64,000 nucleotides of DNA, taken from assembly GCF_900182705.1 (NCBI RefSeq), contig NZ_FXTP01000001.1:186001-250000 (forward strand). The letters are read 5' to 3'. Below are positions 37,075 through 44,493 of the stretch, in pieces; the stretch's first letter is position 1; each line of letters opens with the position of its first letter. A program made the translations under genes and the position numbers. Origin of the DNA: Gracilimonas mengyeensis (GTDB lineage Bacteria > Bacteroidota > Rhodothermia > Balneolales > Balneolaceae). A model generated the notes under the pieces. The model was not told the origin of the DNA and did no database searches. It saw only the letters and a list, made by a program, of their open reading frames with translations.

Positions 37075-38355
37075 ATGAATAATGCAGTAGATATGGATAG
37101 TACAATCGCAGAAAAAATGGAAACTATAGGCCGCCGAGCCCGCAAGGCTTCACAGGCATTGATGGGTTTGTCTGAAGAGGAGAAAAACCAGGCCCTGAAG
37201 GCGATGGCAGATGAGCTTGATAACCAGCGCGAAAAAATTCGCAAGGCCAATGAGCTTGATGTTAAAGACGGCCGCGAGAACGGTCTCAGCAGCGCCATGA
37301 TCGACCGGTTGATACTGAATGATGAACGCATTGACGCGATGATTCAGGGGTTACATGATATTGCTGCTTTGCCTGATCCCATAGGTAAGGATCTGAGAAC
37401 CTGGGATAAGGAAAACGGATTAAAATTACATAAACGAGCCGTTCCTATTGGAGTCATTGGGATGATCTACGAGTCCAGGCCCAATGTGACGGCAGATGCG
37501 GCCGCACTCTGCCTGAAAGCCTCCAACGCCATCATATTGCGTGGCGGATCGGAAGCTCTGCGCAGCAACCAGGCTATTGCAGAAGCGCTCAACAAAGGGG
37601 CAAAGAAAGCCGGTTTGCCTGAACATGCGCTTCAGCTGGTACCGGTACGAGACCGAAAAGCGGTGCAGGAATTAATCCGGATGGATCGCTATGTAGATGT
37701 AATTATCCCCAGAGGCGGGCAGGGATTGATTCGCGCCGTGGCCGAGAACGCGACGGTTCCCGTACTTAAGCATTATGAAGGAATCTGTCATATTTATGTT
37801 GACGCTGATGCCGATCACGAAAAAGCATGGCGCATTGTTGAAAACGCAAAATGTCAGCGTCCGGGAGTTTGCAATGCAGTGGAGACCCTTTTGGTAAATA
37901 AAGCCATTGCCCCCGAGTGGTTACCTGAAATGGCGGAACAGCTTCTTAAACAAAAGGTAGAGCTGCGTGGCGATGAAGCCAGCCGAGATTACATTAAAGA
38001 TGTTAAACCTGCGACTGAAGAAGACTGGTCTACCGAATACCTTGATCTGATTCTTTCGGTTAAAATTGTGGATGGCATCAAAGAAGCAGTGGAGCATATA
38101 AACCATTATGGATCAGGACATTCGGATGCTATTGTCAGCGAAAATAGTGAGCAGCAGGATTACTTCTCCCGGATGGTTGATTCTGCGGCTGTGTATGTGA
38201 ACGCTTCAACCCGGTTTACCGATGGCGCCGAATTTGGAATGGGGGCTGAAATTGGCATCAGCACGGACCGCCTGCACGCTCGCGGACCTGTGGGACTGGA
38301 AGAGTTGACCACCTACAAATACGTGATAACCGGAAATGGGCAGATAAGGGAGTAG
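37075..38355 (+). CDS. proA: Glutamate-5-semialdehyde dehydrogenase
   Basis: A protein of 426 residues of the aldehyde dehydrogenase superfamily. It has the family's RAVPIGVIGMIYESRPNVT, LRGGSEALRSNQAI, the catalytic Cys266 in CQRPGVCNAVETLLV, and AVYVNASTRFTDGAEFGMGAEIGIST near the end. It reduces glutamyl phosphate to the semialdehyde, the second step of proline synthesis. It is coupled to proB, with GGAGGAAGGA before the start. Confidence 0.97.
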   Translation: MNNAVDMDSTIAEKMETIGRRARKASQALMGLSEEEKNQALKAMADELDNQREKIRKANELDVKDGRENGLSSAMIDRLILNDERIDAMIQGLHDIAALPDPIGKDLRTWDKENGLKLHKRAVPIGVIGMIYESRPNVTADAAALCLKASNAIILRGGSEALRSNQAIAEALNKGAKKAGLPEHALQLVPVRDRKAVQELIRMDRYVDVIIPRGGQGLIRAVAENATVPVLKHYEGICHIYVDADADHEKAWRIVENAKCQRPGVCNAVETLLVNKAIAPEWLPEMAEQLLKQKVELRGDEASRDYIKDVKPATEEDWSTEYLDLILSVKIVDGIKEAVEHINHYGSGHSDAIVSENSEQQDYFSRMVDSAAVYVNASTRFTDGAEFGMGAEIGISTDRLHARGPVGLEELTTYKYVITGNGQIRE

Positions 38356-38422
38356 ATTTTTTCCTATTTCTCGTGAAGTGATGAAATTAGTGGGCGGATA
38401 GGATAACATAATCTTACCAGAA

Positions 38423-38489
38423 AACCCCGAATGGGGTTAAACATTAATAGCCCAGGGTAAAACCGCGTTAGCGGGTGCAACCCTGGGTA
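38423..38489 (+). repeat. ACCCCGAA..GGGGTTAAACATTAATAGCCC repeat, copy 1
   Basis: Contains AACCCCGAATGGGGTT (a short hairpin), AAACATTAATAGCCCAGGG, and a distal CAACCCTGGG that pairs with CCCAGGG. The reverse complement of 38650-38738 shows the same order of blocks with small changes. Repeats of this style occur widely in Bacteroidota genomes, as I remember them. Confidence 0.75.
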
Positions 38490-38649
38490 GCTTTCCAGTT
38501 ATAAAGAACCCGAGTTTAGAATGGTGTTAAAGTATGAATTTTTGTCGAGGGTTGGGTGAGTATGCCTTTAGAAGTTTGGGAGCCCAAGCTTCGTTTACCA
38601 TTATCACATTGTCAACTTAAGGGGCGAAGCTTCGTCTTCTTTATTTCCA

Positions 38650-38738
38650 GACCCCGGGTTGCGCCTGTTTGCTCCCCGCAAGCGGGAACGCTTAAATAGG
38701 CTTACCCGGGGCTATTGATGTTTAACCCTTTCAGGGTC
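38650..38738 (-). repeat. Same repeat, copy 2, inverted
   Basis: Read on the minus strand it gives GACCCTGAAAGGGTTAAACA, TCAATAGCCCCGGG and CAACCCGGGGTC. CCCCGGG (38652-38658) pairs with CCCGGGG (38705-38711). Inside is GTTCCCGCTTGCGGGGAGC, an additional hairpin. Confidence 0.75.
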
Positions 38739-38788
38739 TTAATCTTGAATGAAATTCTCTGCAATGACGAGATTTATATCTACCTGTA

Positions 38789-40006
38789 CTAATTCATTAC
38801 CAAGGTTTTTACCCGAGGCTCATCTCCGGAGACATCCGTAAATGCTATAATCACTCCATCCCGGTAGGATGTGATTTGCGGGAAGCCAGCGCTGCGTTCA
38901 GTAGAAATATCGTCGAGCTGATGAGCGTTTAACTTATTACCGTCAAAATCATAGCTTTCTATTTTTAGAGCCCCATTTTCATTATTTGTGGAAACCCAGC
39001 TTACCCAAATTTTATCTTGGGAGATATGCAGATCCACTCGTCCCTGTGTATTTGATTCTTCCAGAAGGATAGGGGAATGGAAGCTTTCTCCGCCATCATC
39101 AGAGATGGCCAGCTTGGTTTTGGGTTTATCATTAGCTCCGGTGAACCAGGCTACTGCCACCGTTTCTCCGGAAGCGTCGATAGCAGGACCATTGACCGGA
39201 CAAGCGGCAATATTCCAGTTATCGGCATGAACCGGTTTACCTTCCGTCCATGCTCCGTCCTCAAATCTCGAAATGTAGATATCCCGGATTTCATCGCCCG
39301 TTCTGTTTCTATAGGCGGCAATAAATCCCGTATTTGTTTTAGCGATGGCCGTATTGCAGCAGTCACACACTGATTCATCAATTAAAAAGCGTTCCTTAAC
39401 CATACCTTTTTTATCGATAATAGCTCCTCTAAGCGTCATTGCTTTTTCAATATCGTCGTATTCATCATGGGCACGGTCATGTGTTTGCCGCCCATCCAGC
39501 CAGAGCGCTGCAAAAGTGGAATCGGAGGCCGGAGTCATACTTAGGAAGCCATGCTCGGTTGGTGTGTTATCGTTGTGCGGGGTGAAAGCACCCAGCCAAT
39601 TACCGCCAAAAGTGGCCATGTTTACATGGTAAGCATAGGTGCCACCCGGTACTTTATTCAGCCAGTGGGCAGCTAAGGGCTTACCGTCACGGGCAATGAA
39701 AGCGGGGAAATCAGCCCAGTTCACAAACCAGGTGGAGTCGGTAGCAATAGTTTGGGCTTCACTCCAGTCATCATCCCCAAAGGAAGCATATTTGAGAGTA
39801 TACAAGTTGCCAGACTGCTCCATCCAGCCCATGAAAACCGTTCCGGTATTGTCTGTGAACAGCCGGGGATACATGCTTTCAACTGAGGCAGGATTCTTTG
39901 TGGTTAAAATGTTGTTTTCCCCGGGCTGGGGGGTGCAAGAAGCTAGTATAGCCGGAAGAAAAAGAGTCAGGAAGAGGATATTTTTAAACAAATTGGTCGG
40001 GTTCAA
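38789..40006 (-). CDS. BNR/sialidase-like exported lipoprotein
   Basis: A protein of 405 residues with lipobox AILASC (Cys24). The rest reads as a beta-propeller: repeated strands ending in turns, one clear Asp-box (SDDGGESFHSP), and PRLFTDNTGTVFMGWME near the start. It would sit on a periplasmic or outer face. An odd cluster Cys214-Asp-Cys216-Cys217 (DESVCDCCNT) lies in one blade and suggests a metal site or disulfide. I do not see the Arg triad of true sialidases, so enzyme activity is unproven. It is a single gene. Confidence 0.75.
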   Translation of the reverse strand: MNPTNLFKNILFLTLFLPAILASCTPQPGENNILTTKNPASVESMYPRLFTDNTGTVFMGWMEQSGNLYTLKYASFGDDDWSEAQTIATDSTWFVNWADFPAFIARDGKPLAAHWLNKVPGGTYAYHVNMATFGGNWLGAFTPHNDNTPTEHGFLSMTPASDSTFAALWLDGRQTHDRAHDEYDDIEKAMTLRGAIIDKKGMVKERFLIDESVCDCCNTAIAKTNTGFIAAYRNRTGDEIRDIYISRFEDGAWTEGKPVHADNWNIAACPVNGPAIDASGETVAVAWFTGANDKPKTKLAISDDGGESFHSPILLEESNTQGRVDLHISQDKIWVSWVSTNNENGALKIESYDFDGNKLNAHQLDDISTERSAGFPQITSYRDGVIIAFTDVSGDEPRVKTLVMN

Positions 40007-40073
40007 AAGACTGTTTTTTTAAGTGTAGTGATATATTGATTTAAACTCATATAGGGGCTGGAGGTAAAAAGTC

Positions 40074-40222
40074 ACCTCACCTCGGTCCTCTCCTCAAGGA
40101 GAGGATGTTTCTGATCGGTAATAATATTGATTTCGATTCTTATATATAAATTTGTTGCACAAAAAACATGTTGCCTTGGCAAAATGCAAAGCCCTCTCCT
40201 TAAGGAGAGGGTTGGGAGAGGT
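40074..40222. repeat. Inverted pair of CTCTCCTYAAGGAGAG repeats
   Basis: ACCTCACCTCGGTCCTCTCC followed by TCAAGGAGAGG (40074-40105 or so) is answered in reverse orientation by GCCCTCTCCTTAAGGAGAGG then GTTGGGAGAGGT (40191-40222). Each arm is itself palindromic. The arms are about 85 bases apart. It lies between the BNR lipoprotein gene and the tadA stop and is non-coding. Confidence 0.7.
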
Positions 40223-40254
40223 AAAAGAAGGAATTTCACCAAGGCACATAATTT

Positions 40255-40734
40255 CTACTGATCTCGTCTTTCCCTAAAAAAATCCTTTATCAGCTGTTCG
40301 CATTCGGCTTCCATCACGCCCTGAATGATTTCAACCTGGTGGTTCAATTTATTATTTGCAGAAATATTAAATACACTGCCACTACCACCGGCCCGGGCAT
40401 CGGCAGCGCCAAATACCACTGTTCCAAGTTTACTCCAAACGGCCGCTCCCGAGCACATGGGGCAGGGCTCAATGGTCACATAAAGCGTACAATCGCTCAG
40501 GTATTTCTGGCCCAGCGTTTCGCAGGCAGCGGAGATAGCCAGCATTTCGGCGTGTGCCGTTGGATCATTAAGTCGTTCCACCTGGTTGTAACCTTTTCCA
40601 ACAATCTGTCCACGATGTACCACCACGGCTCCAACAGGTACTTCATTTTCCTCATAGGCCTGTTCGGCGAGCATCAGCGCACGCGCCATATACCGTTGAT
40701 GTTGTTGCCAAAGTTGAAGATCCTGGTGTTTCAT
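40255..40734 (-). CDS. tadA: tRNA-specific adenosine-34 deaminase
   Basis: A protein of 159 residues of the cytidine/deoxycytidylate deaminase fold. Zinc and catalytic residues are His61 and Glu63 in TAHAEMLAI and Cys91/Cys94 in IEPCPMCSGAAVW. The C-terminal GSVFNISANNKLNHQVEI and FFRERRDQ are TadA-like. It makes inosine at the wobble base of tRNA-Arg. It is divergent from apt, with about 85 bases between the two start sites. Confidence 0.95.
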   Translation of the reverse strand: MKHQDLQLWQQHQRYMARALMLAEQAYEENEVPVGAVVVHRGQIVGKGYNQVERLNDPTAHAEMLAISAACETLGQKYLSDCTLYVTIEPCPMCSGAAVWSKLGTVVFGAADARAGGSGSVFNISANNKLNHQVEIIQGVMEAECEQLIKDFFRERRDQ

Positions 40735-40820
40735 AATACTGCTTGATTGCTATGAGTTTAAATAGCTACTTTTGTTCGCATTGTAATCACAAAAAGGTAG
40801 CCAAACATAAATCTAATTTG

Positions 40821-41363
40821 ATGGAAAAAGTAGAACAAAGTATCAGGGAATTTATCGGGGAAACCATTCGCACGATACCTGACTTTCCCAAGGAAGGTAT
40901 TCAATTTAAAGACATCACAACTTTGCTGCAGGACAAACGAGCGCTGGAGCTTACCTCATACATGCTGGCGCAGCCTTACCGTCATAAAAATATCGATTAT
41001 GTAGTAGGTCTGGAATCGCGGGGCTTTCTCTTTGGTACCAATTTGGCTCAGGATTTGAATGCCGGTTTTGTGCCGGTTCGCAAGCCGGGTAAACTTCCTG
41101 CAAAAACGCTGTCCGAATCTTATGAACTGGAGTATGGCGAAGATCATATGGAAATTCATGAGGATGCTTTGTTTGAGGGTGCAAAGGTAATTATTCATGA
41201 TGACCTGATTGCTACCGGCGGTACGGCTTCTGCTGCTTCAAAATTGGTGCAGCGATTGGGAGGTGAAGTCATTGGCTATTCTTTTATTATTGAACTCTCT
41301 TTTCTGAATGGCAGAGAGCATCTCATCCCTAATACACCGGTTGAAAGTATTTTGATTGAATAG
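40821..41363 (+). CDS. apt: Adenine phosphoribosyltransferase
   Basis: I start it at ATG 40821 (180 residues, the normal length); an in-frame TTG at 40743 adds a Cys/His-rich stretch that is probably leader sequence. Marks are [32 protein letters not shown], the RKPGKLP loop and the PRPP site [13 protein letters not shown] (125-137). It salvages adenine to AMP. Confidence 0.96.
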   Translation: MEKVEQSIREFIGETIRTIPDFPKEGIQFKDITTLLQDKRALELTSYMLAQPYRHKNIDYVVGLESRGFLFGTNLAQDLNAGFVPVRKPGKLPAKTLSESYELEYGEDHMEIHEDALFEGAKVIIHDDLIATGGTASAASKLVQRLGGEVIGYSFIIELSFLNGREHLIPNTPVESILIE

Positions 41364-41429
41364 CCGGAACAAACTTCATTTTTGGAACTACCATCTACTA
41401 AATTAGAACAGTAAATGGAGGACCAAAAG

Positions 41430-41906
41430 ATGAGACCTGCTAGATATTTGTCACTATTTATGGTGACAGCCTTGCTATTTGCAGGCACTGCCTGTAATAA
41501 ATTTGTTGTTAAGAATGTCGACTATTCACACAAGATTGAATCCGTATTAACGCCCGATGAAACGGGATCAGTAACGGATGTTCGTCATGGTATTAGCTTC
41601 AATATCAACCCCTTTCTAAAACAGGAATTTGGGGAAGATAGCAGCCATACGGTGGATGAAGTGAGACTTATACGCGACAGTAAAGGCTATTATTTCATCA
41701 CAGCCAATGACTTTAAACATGTGTATGTGATGGAACCTGAAAAAAGCGAACTGAAGCTGGAGAACAGGATTAAAGTTTCAGACAGCGGGCTGAATGCGCC
41801 AGCTTTTAACATGCGAGATACCATGGTGCAGCTGATACAATCCGATTCCAATACGGTTGTCACATTGAGCGCTAAAGGAAAAATCAAACAGGAGGAACAA
41901 TCATGA
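41430..41906 (+). CDS. Small lipoprotein, unknown
   Basis: The start ATG 41430 lies 7 bases after GGAGGA; an ATG at 41415 overlaps that site and is less likely. It gives a lipoprotein signal with lipobox AGTAC (Cys22) and a mature part of about 136 residues with alternating strands (VDEVRLIRDSKGYYFITANDF, HVYVMEPEKSELKLENRI). I do not recognise it. The stop overlaps the start of the next gene (ATGA), and that gene is also exported, so the two probably act together at the envelope. Confidence 0.75.
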   Translation: MRPARYLSLFMVTALLFAGTACNKFVVKNVDYSHKIESVLTPDETGSVTDVRHGISFNINPFLKQEFGEDSSHTVDEVRLIRDSKGYYFITANDFKHVYVMEPEKSELKLENRIKVSDSGLNAPAFNMRDTMVQLIQSDSNTVVTLSAKGKIKQEEQS

Positions 41907-43174
41907 GACGCCTACAAAACTATATACCATTGACTCTTTTGATGGTAGCTGCCTTGTTGATGGGCACCGGCCAAACATTTGCCCAACAATCTGACTACCA
42001 GCTTAAAGTGAATTTTGAAAACCAGTATGCTGAATTAAAAGCATCGGTAGATGAAGCCATGACGGTAAAGGAAATCGACTCTATTTTTGTAGAGATTGAT
42101 TCTCTTGAAGCCAAATATGCTGAACATGAGCAGTTACTTGACAATGCTTTGTATCCAGATACTTATGAAGGCCAGGTTGCTGACCTTAAGCAAAGGGCCA
42201 ATAATGCAGAGCATAAGTTGACGATTATCTCAGATAAAGAGGAAAAAGTGGCTGCTTTAGCTAAGGAATTATCATCATATAAGACTGAAATTGCGAATCT
42301 TCGGAGCCAAACGGATTCACTGAGAGATGCTATTGCTGCATCCGAGAACAGTGAAGCGGAATTATCCCAATTGGTGGCCAGCTACCGCGAAAGCCTGGAA
42401 AAGCAGGATGAGATGGTTTTGGCTATGATTGACTCTCTGTTTGCAACCTATAAAGGGCTTCAAAGCCAGCAGATTGCAGAGCTTTCCGAAAAAGTTAAAA
42501 GCCGTTCGTTGGAAGGAGAGAAACAGAACCCGGCTTACTTTATCCAAAGTGTAATAACTGAAAATATGCAGATTTTGGAGAATGACTCTGCTTCCCTTCA
42601 CACCGAAGATTACTTGCGAATGTATGTAGTACAAGAGCGGTTTGAAGAAGTTTGGAATCAGATTGGTGGACAAATAGCAACATTGTATGGCAGTAATCAG
42701 CCTCAACAGTGGAGAGCACGCATTAATTCTGAACTTGAAGAATGGGACCATAAGGTTTCCAACAGAATGTGGGCTTCCATGGATGCATATTTGGAAGAGC
42801 ATCAAATAGATTTAGGTGATTTTGAAAGCAATGAAGGCTTCTATACAGCCCTTGAAGATTTTGTAAAAGGAGCTACCGATGCCAGCCGTGAAAAAGTAAT
42901 GACATCCGGTGAGTATCAGGACTTTGAAGCTTTTTATGATTTCTGGAATAATAAAATTAAGAGTGAGTGGGGAACTTATGTACAGGAAGGCGAAGTGCTG
43001 ACCATGTCTCAGATCTCTTCCATTGATCAGGAAGTAATGAACTGGCAGGATGAAGCTAAACCACGATCTTTCATTATTCCAATTCTGTTTGGAGCCAGCT
43101 TGCTTACCATTATTGGATTGGTGATTGTACTGGCCAGAAGTCGCCACAAGAACGGTAGCAGTACAACTAACTAA
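41903..43174 (+). CDS. Exported coiled-coil protein with C-terminal membrane anchor, unknown
   Basis: A protein of 423 residues. A Sec signal (to about 27, ending TFAQ) is followed by a long helical part. Residues of about 80-200 have heptad-like coiled-coil spacing (LAKELSSYKTEIANLRSQTD). A second helical domain (about 210-370) is rich in Trp and acidic residues. One membrane helix (FIIPILFGASLLTIIGLVIV) sits near the C-terminus, with a short basic tail. So most of the chain is periplasmic, held to the inner membrane by its end. No family is recognised. It is coupled to the lipoprotein gene and ends in a strong terminator. Confidence 0.72.
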   Translation: MRRLQNYIPLTLLMVAALLMGTGQTFAQQSDYQLKVNFENQYAELKASVDEAMTVKEIDSIFVEIDSLEAKYAEHEQLLDNALYPDTYEGQVADLKQRANNAEHKLTIISDKEEKVAALAKELSSYKTEIANLRSQTDSLRDAIAASENSEAELSQLVASYRESLEKQDEMVLAMIDSLFATYKGLQSQQIAELSEKVKSRSLEGEKQNPAYFIQSVITENMQILENDSASLHTEDYLRMYVVQERFEEVWNQIGGQIATLYGSNQPQQWRARINSELEEWDHKVSNRMWASMDAYLEEHQIDLGDFESNEGFYTALEDFVKGATDASREKVMTSGEYQDFEAFYDFWNNKIKSEWGTYVQEGEVLTMSQISSIDQEVMNWQDEAKPRSFIIPILFGASLLTIIGLVIVLARSRHKNGSSTTN

Positions 43175-43205
43175 CAAACTAACGACTATACCTTTAGTTT
43201 TTATC

Positions 43206-43233
43206 AAGCCGCCTTAAAAGGGCGGCTTTTTTT
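43206..43233 (+). terminator. Intrinsic terminator of the coiled-coil pair
   Basis: AAGCCGCC (43206-43213) pairs with GGCGGCTT (43221-43228) across a 7-base loop, followed by a run of T. It lies 31 bases after the stop. Confidence 0.92.
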
Positions 43234-43280
43234 ATGGGATTAAAATAAGAATGATGATGAGCTTGGACGAAATAATATCC

Positions 43281-43556
43281 TAACGTCAGTTCGAGATAAA
43301 GTCTCAACTTTCACTGTAATTGCTCCGGCCTTCAGGCCGGTGAAGAAAGAAAAGAAAAATAAAGCTTTGCCCTGATGGGGCTACAAAATAATTCGTTTTT
43401 CAAGGCTGTGGCAATATGGTCTTTTACTATTTTTGCAGCAACCTCTAAAAACGTATGGACTTTTATGCTATCAAAATTCGGGTTCTTTATTAAAGAGGTT
43501 CGCTTTCAACGGTCTGAAGACCGGAGCAACTTATTTCTTATCTCGAACTGACGTTA
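43281..43556. mobile_element. MITE-like element with 19-bp perfect terminal inverted repeats
   Basis: The ends TAACGTCAGTTCGAGATAA (43281-43299) and TTATCTCGAACTGACGTTA (43538-43556) are exact reverse complements. Just inside lies a second inverted pair, TTGCTCCGGCCTTCAGGCCG and CGGTCTGAAGACCGGAGCAA, in which a few bases differ. The core has no reading frame of note. Both ends carry TA as outer dinucleotide, which would fit a TA target site, though no longer target duplication is visible. A non-autonomous element, mobilised in trans or now fixed, is the simplest reading. Confidence 0.75.
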
Positions 43557-43626
43557 CCCTAAAAAAGGGAGTTCGAAATCGAGAGAGTCTTGCACTTTTT
43601 TAAAGACTTGAATTCAAGATATAAGT

Positions 43627-43784
43627 GATCCTTTCCTCATTCATTCCGCTACGATGCATTCGTTAGTGAGGATGATTTGCGAGAAGTGGAGAGGCAAAAT
43701 AAGGCGACGAAGGTGCCTTTGTCTCTAACCCAATCGACCTGTCACCTTGAAGAAGTATAGCGTAGCGGAATGGAGTAAAAGATC
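43627..43784. repeat. Imperfect inverted-repeat element ending in GATC
   Basis: ATTCCGCTACG (43643-43653) pairs exactly with CGTAGCGGAAT (43761-43771). Beyond these the ends run to GATC on both sides (GATCCTTTCCTC on the left against GATCTTTTACTC on the reverse strand of the right), so the whole 158 bases look like a decayed element. The core is non-coding. Confidence 0.6.
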
Positions 43785-43931
43785 TTCTTAACCAGTCTTA
43801 GAGTAGTTTTAATGCCCGTTGAGAGTTTTTTGCACCTTAACATAATGCAACTAAGATTTACTTATTATTTGAAACTCTTAGGGTTAGGATGCGATATACG
43901 ACCCGGAAATAATCACCCCAAAAAGAAAAAA

Positions 43932-44486
43932 ATGAGACCACGACTTTTTAAAACCTTACCCATTTTACTTTTTCTCGTCACTTTTTTGGCTTTTGAAGCT
44001 GTGGCTCAAACTCCAGATTCTACGGCTGTTGAAGATCAACAAGAAGCAACTACCACCACTTTGATATTTGTGCGACATGCCGAAAAGATGGATGACGGCA
44101 CCGACAACCCTTCGCTAAATGGACAGGGGAAGGATAGGGCTGATAGGTTAGCACAACTCTTACATCAGCAGTACAAAATAGATGCGATTTATTCTACCGG
44201 ATACAACCGAACGCTTGAGACAGCAACACCAACGGCTGAGGTCTTTGGGTTGGATGTCCAGGAATACGGGCTGGATGATCCAAAAGGATTAATTGCATCC
44301 ATTGTGAAAGAATACAAGGGAAGGACAGTATTGATTGTCGGGCATTCAAACACGACGCCTTATTTAGTGAATATAGCTTCTGGCAGAGACGATTTTAAAC
44401 AATTGGATGAGAAGACTTATGGCAAATTATTTGTAGTGGAATCCCGGGAGCTGTACAAAGGAAAAGTAACGGAAAGCAATTACTAA
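43932..44486 (+). CDS. Exported histidine phosphatase family protein
   Basis: I start it at ATG 43932, which gives a Sec signal (about 1-25, FEAVAQ) and 184 residues; an upstream in-frame ATG at 43812 does not. The phosphoglycerate-mutase-like domain has the catalytic IFVRHAEKM (Arg48, His49; RHA instead of the common RHG), STGYNRTLETATPTAEVFG and the second His in LIVGHSNTTPYL. It is a periplasmic phosphatase; the substrate is unknown. A convergent operon ends 7 bases after its stop. Confidence 0.85.
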   Translation: MRPRLFKTLPILLFLVTFLAFEAVAQTPDSTAVEDQQEATTTTLIFVRHAEKMDDGTDNPSLNGQGKDRADRLAQLLHQQYKIDAIYSTGYNRTLETATPTAEVFGLDVQEYGLDDPKGLIASIVKEYKGRTVLIVGHSNTTPYLVNIASGRDDFKQLDEKTYGKLFVVESRELYKGKVTESNY

Positions 44487-44493
44487 GTGTCAA

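Larger units (their letters stand above)
38356..38788. other. Gene-free stretch with an inverted pair of dispersed repeats
   Basis: This 433-base gap lies between convergent genes (proA and the BNR lipoprotein). It holds two copies of one GC-rich repeat in opposite orientation (38423-38489 and 38650-38738), separated by about 160 bases of unique AT-rich sequence. I see no gene. The hairpins may also stop transcription from both sides. Confidence 0.7.
43234..43931. other. Gene-free stretch with two repeat elements
   Basis: This region of nearly 700 bases has no supported gene. It contains a MITE-like element with perfect terminal inverted repeats (43281-43556), then a second inverted-repeat element (43627-43784). 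The last 150 bases precede the histidine phosphatase gene; an in-frame extension of that gene back to 43812 is open but has no signal-like sequence and ends in KKKK just before the preferred start. Confidence 0.65.

Noticed and set aside
38789-40006. Calling the BNR protein a sialidase
   Set aside because: Only one clear Asp-box and no recognisable catalytic Arg triad. Only the propeller-like fold is supported.
40743-40820. Zinc-ribbon-like N-terminal extension (CSHCNHKK) of apt
   Set aside because: Only one Cys pair, not seen in adenine phosphoribosyltransferases, and the ATG at 40821 gives the standard length. It is more likely the leader.
43812-43931. N-terminal extension of the histidine phosphatase
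   Set aside because: Open frame but no signal or domain similarity. The ATG at 43932 gives a normal signal peptide.
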